Origin: Planctomycetota bacterium
GTDB lineage: Bacteria > Planctomycetota > B15-G4 > JADJEK01
Assembly (NCBI GenBank): GCA_016709145.1
Contig: JADJEK010000001.1
Location: 1,302,001-1,366,000, forward strand
Length of the DNA stretch: 64,000 bases
Direction of reading: 5' to 3'
Shown here: positions 28,557 through 37,365 of the stretch, piece after piece
How positions within the stretch are numbered: position 1 is the first letter of the stretch
Layout of the letters: every line of letters starts with the position of its first letter
Position numbers and translations under genes: made by a program
The notes under the pieces: generated by a model
What the model was told of the DNA's origin: nothing
The model's database searches: none
What the model saw: only the letters and a program-made list of their open reading frames with translations

Positions 28557-29834
28557 ATGCGTTCGCTGCGATCACTCGGTCTGGTTGCACTCGTCGTCGG
28601 GATCGGTGCCGCATGCGCGGCGGCTCAGGACTCGGGCCTCGCGCCCGTGAATCCGAGTCCGCTCGCTCCCAAGCAGGATCCCGCCTCGCGGCTGAAGCAG
28701 AGCGGCGATGCCGCGAAGAAGGCGGACAAGCCCGAGAAGGCCGCGCCGACGCGACGACCGATGCCGGTCTTCGTGACCTTCAGTCAGATCGACTGGGCCG
28801 GTCCTGAGGCCAATCCGCGCGCGAAGATCGCGCTCGCCAAGTACTTCGAGGAGGCCTTTCCCGAGGGACTTCGCGTCGGCGTCGACGAGAAAGGGATGAA
28901 GTCGTTCGAGCTGAAGTCGCTGAAGGCGGTCCGCAAGTTCCTGCCCAACGGCGGCAAGTCGGGCGTCCTCGAAGACAGCAGCTACGAATCGCTCGAGGAT
29001 TGCGGCTCGCTCGCGGGACACCTGGTCGCGGCGAAGATCAACCTGCGCTTCAACCAGCGCGGCTTCCTCGGCGAGCCCGAGGAAGGCGTGAAGAACCCGC
29101 TCGTGATGAAGGAGATCAAGTTCAAGCGCGGCGTCGACGGCAACATCCAAGGGATGTCGGTCGAGCGCTTGGTGAAGCTCTGCGATCGCGCGCTCGCGGG
29201 TGAGTTCGGCAAGCCTTCCGACACGAAGACGGACTTCATCGACACCAACAACGACGACAAGAAGGACGTCTGCCTGGACGACTTGCGTCGCGCTCTCGCG
29301 GTGTTCAACGCGAACTTCGAGGACGGCGAGAACGACGGCCGCTTCGTGGCCAAGGGCTACACGAACGACCCACCGGTCGCAGCGGCGACCGGTGCGGCAG
29401 CCGCGGGCGGAATTGCCGCGGGCGCGGCAGGCGCGGCGGATGCCGACGAGGACGAAGGCGACGATCGGGCCAAGCAAGCGCGCAAGGAGTTCGAGGAGGC
29501 CAACGCCGAACGCGATCGTGAGCTCGATCGCGCCGAAGCCGAGCACGACGACGAAATCGCCAAGGCTCGCGTCGAGGCTCGACGCGCGCGGGACCCGGCG
29601 ATGTTCGAAGCGAAGAAGGCCGAGATCGACGCGAAGTTCCAGCGCCAGAAGGCCGTGATCCTGAAGAAGCACCAGGAGAAGCTCGAGAAGTTCCGGGCCA
29701 AGCACGGCCGCCTGCATCCGGGCAAGGGCAACGGCCTGCGGCTCGAAGGCGGCGAACGCGGCGCGGACGGTTCGGGTCGCGGAAACGGCAAGGACAAGGA
29801 CGGGAAGGGGACGGGTCGCGAGTCCGGCGGTTGA
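28557..29834 (+). CDS. secreted acidic/charged protein with coiled coil and dockerin-like loop
   Basis: 425 residues. The signal peptide MRSLRSLGLVALVVGIGAACAAA ends at an AAA-Q cleavage site. Residues about 60-255 form an unrecognised domain ending in DTNNDDKKDVCLDDL, a D-x-N-x-D pattern like a dockerin/EF-hand calcium loop. Then follow an Ala/Gly-rich linker, a long charged coiled coil (about 300-375) and a Gly/Arg/Asp-rich tail. Start choice: ATG 28557 has GAGG upstream and gives the better signal peptide than ATG 28539. No known enzyme motif. Confidence 0.65.
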   Translation: MRSLRSLGLVALVVGIGAACAAAQDSGLAPVNPSPLAPKQDPASRLKQSGDAAKKADKPEKAAPTRRPMPVFVTFSQIDWAGPEANPRAKIALAKYFEEAFPEGLRVGVDEKGMKSFELKSLKAVRKFLPNGGKSGVLEDSSYESLEDCGSLAGHLVAAKINLRFNQRGFLGEPEEGVKNPLVMKEIKFKRGVDGNIQGMSVERLVKLCDRALAGEFGKPSDTKTDFIDTNNDDKKDVCLDDLRRALAVFNANFEDGENDGRFVAKGYTNDPPVAAATGAAAAGGIAAGAAGAADADEDEGDDRAKQARKEFEEANAERDRELDRAEAEHDDEIAKARVEARRARDPAMFEAKKAEIDAKFQRQKAVILKKHQEKLEKFRAKHGRLHPGKGNGLRLEGGERGADGSGRGNGKDKDGKGTGRESGG

Positions 29835-29912
29835 ATCGCGTCGGCGTCGCATCGACGCGCGGGAAGCGACTCGAATGACGGGCTGCTACAGTCCGCCGCT
29901 TCGGAGGTGGCC

Positions 29913-30611
29913 ATGGAAGCGGCGGACCGCGTGGTGCTCGATGCGCACGAACGGCGTGTGATCGGGACGTTGATCGAAAAGGGCTTGACGACCCCGCAGG
30001 CGTACCCGTTGTCGCTGAACGCGCTCGCGACGGGGTGCAACCAGCGCAACAACCGTGAGCCCATCACGAACCTCACCGACGAACAGGTCGAGGAAATCGC
30101 GCAACGCTTGCAAGGGCGCGGGTTGGTGTCGGTGGTGCATCCGGCAACGGGCCGCGTCTACCGCTATCGCCAGGAGTTCGGCCGCAACTACGAGATGCGG
30201 CGCGCCGAACTCGCGGTGCTCGGCGAACTGCTGCTGCGCGGAGCGCAGACCGAAGGCGAATTGCGCCAGCGCGCGAGTCGCATGGAGAACATCGCGACGC
30301 TCGAAGACCTGCATCAGGTCCTGAATGCGTTGCGCGCGCGGACGCCGTCGTTCGCGGTGCGCATCACGCCCGAGGGCACGTCGCGCGGCGTGGTCTGGTC
30401 GCATGCGTGCTGCGAAGTCGCGGAGATCGACCAACTGAAGGAACGCGAGCGCGCGGGCGTCCCGTTCGCGGCCGCGCAACCGTCGACCGCGTCCGCCGCG
30501 GCGGAGGCCGCGCCGTCGCGCGAAGAGCTGATCGCGCGGATCGAAGCGCTCGAACGCCGCGTGGCTCGGCTCGAGCAGCACGATGGCCGTGGAGGTTCGA
30601 ACGACGCATGA
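29913..30611 (+). CDS. YceH-family (DUF480) protein
   Basis: 232 residues. RRVIGTLIEKGLTTPQAYPLSLNAL and GCNQRNNREPI are the hallmark of DUF480/YceH, a tandem winged-helix protein. RRAELAVLGELLLRGAQTEGELRQR marks the second winged helix. The C-terminus (about 195-230) is a short coiled coil. Role unknown; probably nucleic-acid binding by fold. ATG 29913 has GGAGG at 29903-29907; GTG 29907 would overlap that site. Its stop overlaps the next start (ATGA). Confidence 0.9.
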   Translation: MEAADRVVLDAHERRVIGTLIEKGLTTPQAYPLSLNALATGCNQRNNREPITNLTDEQVEEIAQRLQGRGLVSVVHPATGRVYRYRQEFGRNYEMRRAELAVLGELLLRGAQTEGELRQRASRMENIATLEDLHQVLNALRARTPSFAVRITPEGTSRGVVWSHACCEVAEIDQLKERERAGVPFAAAQPSTASAAAEAAPSREELIARIEALERRVARLEQHDGRGGSNDA

Positions 30612-31291
30612 CCCGAGGGCGGTTGCCGGCCGTCTTCATCGGGGTCGCCCTCGCCTGTTCCGGTTGCTCGCCGATCGAGCAGCTCGATCGACAGCCGTGG
30701 TTCGCCCTGCGCCGCGAGCGCGTCGTCTCGTTCGACGACGTGGCCGTCGGCGCGTTGCCCGAGCGGTTCGTCGCGACCGAAACCAATCCGACCGGCACGG
30801 CGTCGCTCTGGCAGGTCGAGCGCGACGAAGCACGCAACTCGAACGTGATGAAGCACGTCGAGGCGAAAGCCGCACCGAAGGCATTCGCACTGCTGTTGTC
30901 GACGACCGAGCACGGCCCCGACGTCGAGCTGTCGGTGCGCATGAAGTCGATCAGCGGCAAGACCGACAAGGGCGGGGGGCTGGTGTGGCGCGCGAAGGAC
31001 GCCGGCAACTACTACCTCGCGCGCTGGAGCCTCATCGACAAGAACCTGCGCCTGTTCCGGGTGGTCGACGGCGCACGCACGCTGCTCGCGAACGTGAACG
31101 TCGACACCGACCCGAACGCGTGGCACACGCTCAGCGCGCGCTCGATCGGCGCGTCGCACGAAGTGCTGCTCGACGGCGAGAAGCTGATCGTCCACAGCGA
31201 CGCGACGTACCCGGGCTCGGGCCGCATCGGGTTGTGGACGCGATCGGATGCGATCACGAGTTTCGACGATCTGCGCATCCGCGAGAGGTGA
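30608..31291 (+). CDS. lipoprotein with LamG/DUF1080-like jelly-roll domain
   Basis: 227 residues. VALACSGCSPI is a lipobox-type signal (Cys at about 17-20). The rest is beta-rich and resembles concanavalin-like family DUF1080: GGLVWRAKDAGNYYLARW, WHTLSARSIGASHEVLLDGEKL, GRIGLWTRSDAITSFDDLRI. Such domains bind or cleave carbohydrate, but no catalytic residues can be named. ATG 30608 overlaps the YceH stop by four bases. Confidence 0.75.
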   Translation: MTRGRLPAVFIGVALACSGCSPIEQLDRQPWFALRRERVVSFDDVAVGALPERFVATETNPTGTASLWQVERDEARNSNVMKHVEAKAAPKAFALLLSTTEHGPDVELSVRMKSISGKTDKGGGLVWRAKDAGNYYLARWSLIDKNLRLFRVVDGARTLLANVNVDTDPNAWHTLSARSIGASHEVLLDGEKLIVHSDATYPGSGRIGLWTRSDAITSFDDLRIRER

Positions 31292-31333
31292 GGCGGCCCT
31301 TGGAGGGCCAGCGCCTTGGGTAGGCTCCGGTGC

Positions 31334-32413
31334 ATGCCGCACCCTATCCTCAAAGTCGTCGCCGACCAGGGTTGCCAGTCCTACCTCGTGGGCTGCCCCG
31401 AGACACGACGCGCTCTCCTCGTCGACCCCAAGGTCGGTCGCACGAAGACGATCCAGGATGCCGCCTCCAAGTTCGGGCTGACGATCGAGCGCGTGGTCGA
31501 CACGCACACCCACGCCGATCATCTGTCCGCCGGTCAGACGTACGCGGCAGCCGGTCTCGACGTCGTCATGAGCCGGCATACCACGTGTCTCCGCAAGGTG
31601 TTACGCGTTGGCGATGGGGACGAGGTCCGCGTCGGCTCGCTGCGACTCCGGGTCCTGGAAGTGCCCGGACATACGCCCGATTCGATCGCGTTGGAGGGCC
31701 ACGGCCTCGCGTTCGTCGGCGATACCCTGTTCGCGGGCAGTCTCGCGCGCACCGACTTCCGCGGCGCGTCCGCGGCTCAACTGTTCGAGTCGGTCACGAA
31801 GCGCTTGCTGACCTTGCCGGACGACACCGTCGTGTTCGCGGGCCACGACTATCGCGACGTCCTGTTCACGACCATCGGGCACGAGCGCCGGACGAACCCG
31901 GCCCTGAAGCATGCCGACGCGGCGAGTTACGCGCGCGCGACCGCGGACGTGCCCGGCGCGGGCAATGCGCCGGAGGTCGATCACATGCTGGCGCTGAACC
32001 AGGCCGACGACGCACTGCCGGAACTTCCGTCGGCAGTGGTCGCAGCCTGCTGCGCGCCGGGCCCGAGCCCGGCCAACCCAGCGATGCACGTGACCGAACA
32101 CACCGTGGCCGAGTTGCGGGACAGTGAGCCAGCGCGCGCCGCAGCCGGCCATTGGATCGACGTGCGCGATCCATGGGAGTTCGCGCAATGGCGCATCCCG
32201 GGGACCAGGAACCTGCCGCTGTCCGAGCTCGGCCTCCACCTCGCCGAGTTCACCCGTGGCGCCGAGCCATTCGTGTTCTCGTGCCTCGGCGGTGTCCGCT
32301 CGAAGACCGCGGCGAAGACGCTCGCGTTCCTCGGCGTCGTCGATCGCCCCATCAGTCTCGCCGGTGGCATCAACGCGTGGCGGGACGCCGGCGCACCGAT
32401 CGAGCGCTCGTGA
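31334..32413 (+). CDS. MBL-fold hydrolase fused to rhodanese (persulfide dioxygenase-like)
   Basis: 359 residues. The metallo-beta-lactamase domain has THTHADH (H58, H60, D62, H63), H113 in PGHTPDS, D130 in VGDTLF and a late FAGHDY, giving the metal ligands of the ETHE1/glyoxalase II group. The rhodanese domain at about 265-355 has the active cysteine C317 in FSCLGGVRS. Fusion of the two matches persulfide dioxygenase/CstB-type enzymes that oxidise glutathione or protein persulfides, so a role in sulfide detoxification is likely. ATG 31334 fits the family start; GTG 31316 is an alternative. Confidence 0.88.
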   Translation: MPHPILKVVADQGCQSYLVGCPETRRALLVDPKVGRTKTIQDAASKFGLTIERVVDTHTHADHLSAGQTYAAAGLDVVMSRHTTCLRKVLRVGDGDEVRVGSLRLRVLEVPGHTPDSIALEGHGLAFVGDTLFAGSLARTDFRGASAAQLFESVTKRLLTLPDDTVVFAGHDYRDVLFTTIGHERRTNPALKHADAASYARATADVPGAGNAPEVDHMLALNQADDALPELPSAVVAACCAPGPSPANPAMHVTEHTVAELRDSEPARAAAGHWIDVRDPWEFAQWRIPGTRNLPLSELGLHLAEFTRGAEPFVFSCLGGVRSKTAAKTLAFLGVVDRPISLAGGINAWRDAGAPIERS

Positions 32414-32621
32414 CTCGCCCGCTTCGCGCACCGACCTCCCCCCAAACGAATCCAACTCTCTTTCGCGGCGAGGTTTGATCGCGCCGAGTCGCTGTCTACG
32501 ATGCGGACGCCGATCCCGGCGTGCGCTCGAGCCTTCCTCCGGCTCCTCGCGTCGTCGGACAGACGACGCGGAGGTTTCTCGGAAGCGAGCGCGCGGGGCA
32601 ACGAGGATCTCGACCACATCG

Positions 32622-35402
32622 ATGGCCAACGCGGATTCATCCAGGCCGGCGCTTCCGAACTTGCATGAGCGAGTTCGTGAGATCGCCGCCGTTCTTCTTT
32701 TCGGTGTCGCTGCGTTCGCGCTCATGGCGTGCTCGTCGTTCCTCGAGCCGAACAGCCAGGCGATCGGCAAGTCCTTCACGAACTTGTGCGGACCCGCCGG
32801 CATCACGATCGCGAAAGCCGCGCTGTACGGCTTCGGGTATGCCGCGTACCTCGGCATCTTCGTCGTGTTCGTGTGGGCGCTCGCGCTGTTCTCGCGCCGA
32901 CCGGTTTCCCTCGGCCCGTTCCGCTTGCTGTGGTTCTCGCTGTCGCTGCTGATCTGCGCGGCGCTGTTCTCGCACTTCCTCGGCAACGCGTCGGTCTTCG
33001 GGAACCCGGAGTATTCGTTGCCGGGCGCCGGTGGACTCGTCGGCTTCCAGATCGCGCGCTTCATCGAGACGACGCTGATGTTCGGCTCGTGGGGCACGGG
33101 CCTGACGTTGCTGATCCTGTCGCTCATCACGCTGCAGCTCGCGACCGACTTCGTGCTGTATTCGGCGTTCGTCGGCACGTTCCACTACGTCGCGAACCGG
33201 CGCCACGCCGCGACCGAGCTGATCAAGAAGACCGGACCGCTGTTCGCATCGCTGCTCGGTGAACGCTTCGGTGCGGACGCGGACCGCGACGCGGTCGACG
33301 ACGAACCCGCGCCGCGCCGCCTGCGCCGCAAGCGCGTCGAGATCGGCGTGACCGACGACGAAGTCGAAGGCTTCGCGGCCGCGCGCGTTCCGGACGAAGA
33401 CGAGCGTGGTCGACGCAAGTCGAAGCGCGCGGAACCGATCGACGACGACGTCGAGGACGCCGCGTTCGACGACGAACCCGCGGTCGCCGCGGGCCGTGCG
33501 TCGACGAAGTCCGCGCCGAAGTCGTTGCCTCCCGCGCACGCCGAGTTCGATCTCGACGACGAATCCGAAGTGGACGCGGACGAAGTCCCGGCGCCCCCCA
33601 GAGCATCGAAGGCCGACAAGAAGTCGCTCGCGCTGTCGGCGGTCCAAGCGGCATCGAAGGGCTCGCCACCGCCGATGCTCGACGAGGACGACGAGGCCGA
33701 CATCGGCGCCGGACTCGACGACGACACGGACCTGCCGGAGTCGGACGACTCGCCGACGCCCCGCGAGAAGAAGTCGCAGGCGAAGATCCACTACGAGCCG
33801 CCGAAGGGCCCGGCCGGTGGCGCCGCGAGCATGGACAAGGAACACGTCGTCTTCGTCGCGCCGCCGCAGAAGAAAGTCGCGTACGAGTTCCCGTCGAAGC
33901 AGCTGCTCGAGAAGTCGACGCCGGTCCCCGCCGGTGAGTTCCAGGCGATGATCGAGCGCAACATCGAAGAACTCGAGCACGCGCTCGCGTCGTACAAGAT
34001 CGACGCCGAGGTCGAGGAGATCCAGAAGGGCCCGGTCATCACGATGTTCGAACTGAACGTCGCGGCCGGCACGCGCGTCGATCGCATCCGCGCACTCGAA
34101 GACGATCTGGCGATCCGCTTGAAGGCGCCGTCGGTGCGCATCGTCGCGCCGATCCCCGGCAAGTCGACGATCGGCATCGAAGTGCCGAACAGCATCCGCG
34201 AAACCGTGCGCATGCGCGAACTGGTCGAGTCGCCGGAATACAAGTCGGAGAAGTTCGCGATCCCCGTGTTCCTCGGCAAGGACGCATCGGGCCGCGTGCT
34301 GATCGAAGACCTCGCGAAGATGCCGCACGCGCTGATCGCCGGCGCGACCGGGGCCGGCAAGTCGGTGTGCTTGAACTCGATCATCATGTCGGTGCTGTTC
34401 ACGCGCTCGCCGGAACAGGTCCGCATGATCCTGATCGACCCGAAGATGGTCGAACTCTCGACGTTCGAGAACATCCCGCACTTGATGTGCCCGGTCGTGC
34501 GCGACATGAACAAGGCCGCGCAGATCCTCGAGTGGGCCTGCACGAAGATGGACGAGCGTTACGAGATCCTGGCCGAGGTCGGGGCGCGCAACATCTTCGC
34601 GTACAACAAGATCCCCGAAGACCAAGTGCGGTCGAAGCTCGGCATCTCACCGGACGATCAGGTCTTCGAAGCGCGCATGCCGTTCATCGTGATCGTGGTC
34701 GACGAGCTCGCCGACTTGATGATGGTCGGCACGAAGGACATCGAGACGCACATCACGCGCCTCGCGCAGAAGAGCCGCGCCGTCGGCATCCACGTGATCC
34801 TCGCGACGCAGCGTCCGTCGACGAACGTCATCACCGGTCTGATCAAGGCCAACATGCCGACGCGCATCTCGTTCCAAGTCGCGTCGAAGATCGACTCGCG
34901 CGTCGTGCTCGACCAGAACGGCGCCGAGAAGCTGCTCGGCTTCGGCGACATGCTTTACATGCCGCCGCGGTCCGCCGCGCTGATCCGCTCGCAGGGCACG
35001 TTCGTGACCGACGAGGAGATCACCGCGGTCGTGAACGCGGTCAAGACGAACTCGCCGCTGTACGCGCCGGAGCTGATCCAGAAGCGCGCGACGAACACCG
35101 AGGACCCGCGCGAGATCGACGACCTCTACGAAGAGGCCGTCCAGTTCGTGCTCGAGTCGCGGCGCGGTTCGGCGTCGTTGCTGCAACGGCGCTTCTCGGT
35201 CGGCTACACGCGCGCCTCGCGCTTGATCGACTTGATGGCGAACGAAGGCATCCTCGGCGAATACAAGAACGCGCAGGCGCGCGAAGTCGTGATGACGCTC
35301 GAGGAATACGACGAGATGCTCAAGGAGCGCTATGGCATGAACAAGCCGGCGCGCAACGGTAGGTCCTCCGCCGACGGCGGAGACATGGCAGCTGGGAGCT
35401 GA
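32622..35402 (+). CDS. ftsK: DNA translocase FtsK/SpoIIIE
   Basis: 926 residues. The N-terminal membrane domain has four spans (about 20-185). An acidic Asp/Glu-rich linker follows (about 220-400), then the alpha-beta RecA-like motor (about 440-800) with Walker A GATGAGKSV at 574-582, Walker B VIVVDELADLMM and ATQRPSTNVITGLIKANMPTRI. The C-terminal gamma winged-helix domain (about 837-905, SLLQRRFSVGYTRASRLIDLMANEGI) reads KOPS-like polarity sequences. It pumps chromosomal DNA at the septum. The open frame extends to 32124, but ATG 32622 is chosen because it precedes the membrane domain. The stop is 6 bases before the next gene. Confidence 0.95.
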   Translation: MANADSSRPALPNLHERVREIAAVLLFGVAAFALMACSSFLEPNSQAIGKSFTNLCGPAGITIAKAALYGFGYAAYLGIFVVFVWALALFSRRPVSLGPFRLLWFSLSLLICAALFSHFLGNASVFGNPEYSLPGAGGLVGFQIARFIETTLMFGSWGTGLTLLILSLITLQLATDFVLYSAFVGTFHYVANRRHAATELIKKTGPLFASLLGERFGADADRDAVDDEPAPRRLRRKRVEIGVTDDEVEGFAAARVPDEDERGRRKSKRAEPIDDDVEDAAFDDEPAVAAGRASTKSAPKSLPPAHAEFDLDDESEVDADEVPAPPRASKADKKSLALSAVQAASKGSPPPMLDEDDEADIGAGLDDDTDLPESDDSPTPREKKSQAKIHYEPPKGPAGGAASMDKEHVVFVAPPQKKVAYEFPSKQLLEKSTPVPAGEFQAMIERNIEELEHALASYKIDAEVEEIQKGPVITMFELNVAAGTRVDRIRALEDDLAIRLKAPSVRIVAPIPGKSTIGIEVPNSIRETVRMRELVESPEYKSEKFAIPVFLGKDASGRVLIEDLAKMPHALIAGATGAGKSVCLNSIIMSVLFTRSPEQVRMILIDPKMVELSTFENIPHLMCPVVRDMNKAAQILEWACTKMDERYEILAEVGARNIFAYNKIPEDQVRSKLGISPDDQVFEARMPFIVIVVDELADLMMVGTKDIETHITRLAQKSRAVGIHVILATQRPSTNVITGLIKANMPTRISFQVASKIDSRVVLDQNGAEKLLGFGDMLYMPPRSAALIRSQGTFVTDEEITAVVNAVKTNSPLYAPELIQKRATNTEDPREIDDLYEEAVQFVLESRRGSASLLQRRFSVGYTRASRLIDLMANEGILGEYKNAQAREVVMTLEEYDEMLKERYGMNKPARNGRSSADGGDMAAGS

Positions 35403-35408
35403 AGACAC

Positions 35409-37034
35409 ATGACCCCGACCCTGGCCTCATTGTTCATCGGTGAGTGGTTCGGCCCAGCGCCGACGATCATCGGCCTCGTCCTGCTCGCGTTCTGGGCGTG
35501 GGTGAAGTGGTCGAACCGACCGGTCGAACGGCTCAACTTCCGCTTCATGGGAGTGGTGCTGCTCGTCATCAGTTCGTCGTTGTGGCTCGGCTTCGAGAAG
35601 GGCGGCGCCAGCACGACGGGCTACGGCGGCGACTTCGGCGCGTTCTTCGCCGGTCGGTTCGCCGACGGGTGGATCGGCACGCTGGCGATGTTCTTCGTCG
35701 GACTCGCCGCGTTGCTGTCGATCCCGCTCGCGACCGATTGGCTGTTCCTGCCGATGTTCCTGAAGTACCGCACGAAGCAGGGCCTCGCGGCCGCGCCGGT
35801 GCTCGGCAGCGTCGGTGGGTACAAGATCGTCGGCGCGTACGCCCACGAAGGCAGCTCGCCGCCCGCGCCCCCCGCTGCGTCGGGCGCGCCGGATGCCGCA
35901 GCAGCCGACGCGGAGTCGAACGCCGGCGATGCCGCCGCGACGGCGGTCGCGGAACGCGAGCCGACCGAGTCCGACGAGGAACCGGCCCACGCCGCGCAAG
36001 CCGACGACGACGTCGCGCCGCCGGCGCCTGCGGCCGACGCCGACCTGCCGTGGTACATGCGTCGACGTCCGCGTGGCTCGGCCGCGAGTGCGCCGCGCAC
36101 CGCCGACGACGATCTGGCGCCGCGCACCAGCGTCGCGCGCACGCGCGAAGAGACGACGGCGCGTTTCCAACTCGAGCCCGAGCCGGAACCCGCGCCGATG
36201 CCGACGTACGAGTCGCGCCGTCGGTCGCGTGCGTCGCGCTACGCGGAGCCCGAAGTCGAACCGGCGACGGAGCCCGGGGCGGAAACGCGCGACTCGGAGT
36301 CCGACGAGAACGCGACGAATGACGCGGACGCGGCTTCGTTCCGCGCATCCGCCGTCGCCGAACCCGAGACGTACGAAGAGACCGAAGCCGACGCCGTTCC
36401 GTCGATCGACGAGATCGCACGAGCTCCCGTCGCCAAACGCACGGAACAGCCCGAAGTACCGGCGGCCGCGACCGAACTCGACGCCGCGATCGACGATGCG
36501 TTCGGGTTCGCGGACGATTCGCCGCGCGCGACGGCCGCCGAGCCGGTCGTGCCGACGATCGAAGAGGCAGCCTCGGCAGCGCCGACCGAAGTCGAGCCGA
36601 CGCGGTCGGAATCGCCGACCTCGGTCGATGCGGTCATCGCGGACGAAGCGACGGACGCGGACGACGATGCGCCGGACGACAGCGCGTTCGCGGCGGACGA
36701 TGCAGCCGAGGACGACGACGAGGCCGCAGCCGTGGCCGAAGCCGAGCCGACGACGGCGCCCGCGCCAAGCGTCGAAGCCGAGCCCGCACCGGTGGCCGTG
36801 ACGCTCAGCGACGACGATCTCGCGTTCGTGAAGGCCGGCGACTTGGTCGTCGGTCAGAGCAAGGCCTCGATCTCGTTCCTGCAGAAGCAACTCGGAGTCG
36901 GCTACTTCCAAGCCGCCAAGCTGCTCGATCGGCTCGAGAAGGAAAAGATCATCGGTCCGTACACGGGCGGCGTGAACCGCGACGTGCTGATCGACCTCGT
37001 CGAATGGCAGGCGAAGAAGTCGTCGATGGGCTGA
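35409..37034 (+). CDS. motorless FtsK-like membrane protein with C-terminal FtsK-gamma-like domain
   Basis: 541 residues. Two or three membrane spans at about 12-33, 45-62 and 85-110 (with YGGDFGAFFAGRFADGWIG between them) recall the FtsK 4TM domain. A very acidic, low-complexity Ala/Asp/Glu/Pro linker follows (about 140-460). The C-terminal 76 residues match the FtsK gamma winged helix: ISFLQKQLGVGYFQAAKLLDRLEKEKIIGPY against LLQRRFSVGY...ANEGILGEY in FtsK. There is no Walker A, Walker B or other motor motif. It begins 6 bases after the ftsK stop with GGGAG upstream, so they form one operon. A membrane protein that binds the same DNA sites as FtsK is the simplest inference. Similar paired genes are not known to me. 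Confidence 0.8.
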   Translation: MTPTLASLFIGEWFGPAPTIIGLVLLAFWAWVKWSNRPVERLNFRFMGVVLLVISSSLWLGFEKGGASTTGYGGDFGAFFAGRFADGWIGTLAMFFVGLAALLSIPLATDWLFLPMFLKYRTKQGLAAAPVLGSVGGYKIVGAYAHEGSSPPAPPAASGAPDAAAADAESNAGDAAATAVAEREPTESDEEPAHAAQADDDVAPPAPAADADLPWYMRRRPRGSAASAPRTADDDLAPRTSVARTREETTARFQLEPEPEPAPMPTYESRRRSRASRYAEPEVEPATEPGAETRDSESDENATNDADAASFRASAVAEPETYEETEADAVPSIDEIARAPVAKRTEQPEVPAAATELDAAIDDAFGFADDSPRATAAEPVVPTIEEAASAAPTEVEPTRSESPTSVDAVIADEATDADDDAPDDSAFAADDAAEDDDEAAAVAEAEPTTAPAPSVEAEPAPVAVTLSDDDLAFVKAGDLVVGQSKASISFLQKQLGVGYFQAAKLLDRLEKEKIIGPYTGGVNRDVLIDLVEWQAKKSSMG

Positions 37035-37365
37035 GAGGCCGTGAAAAAATCCCGCGCGGCGTCGGAACGGCTGCGAACGACGATCGCTTCGTGTCCGAAC
37101 GATCCGGTCGCTCCGCGACCGGAGGTCCTCACCGACTCTTTCCATTGAGTCGCCTCGGCCATCCTCCTCGCGCTCGCCGTTCTCGCTCGTTCCGCCGCTC
37201 GCAGGGGCCTGTTCACCAGGTTCACGTCCTCTGAGAGCGCGGTCGCGCGCGGTCCTACGCCGTTCGATGGCCCGTCCGCGGCCTCATCGCGGCGACGTCG
37301 GAGACGCCGGCAAGAACGTGGGTTACACTCCGCGCGCCTAGGGTCCGGCGCGGAGCGCTCGCCAC
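37035..37365. other. intergenic region after the ftsK operon
   Basis: 331 bases with no supported gene. It holds the hairpin at 37104-37122 and, near its right end, the region that should contain the promoter of the glycan genes. Nothing else is recognised. Confidence 0.5.
37104..37122 (+). terminator. hairpin downstream of the motorless FtsK gene
   Basis: CCGGTCGC-TCC-GCGACCGG: an 8-bp perfect stem with a 3-base loop, 70 bases after the stop at 37034. No U-tract. Confidence 0.55.
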
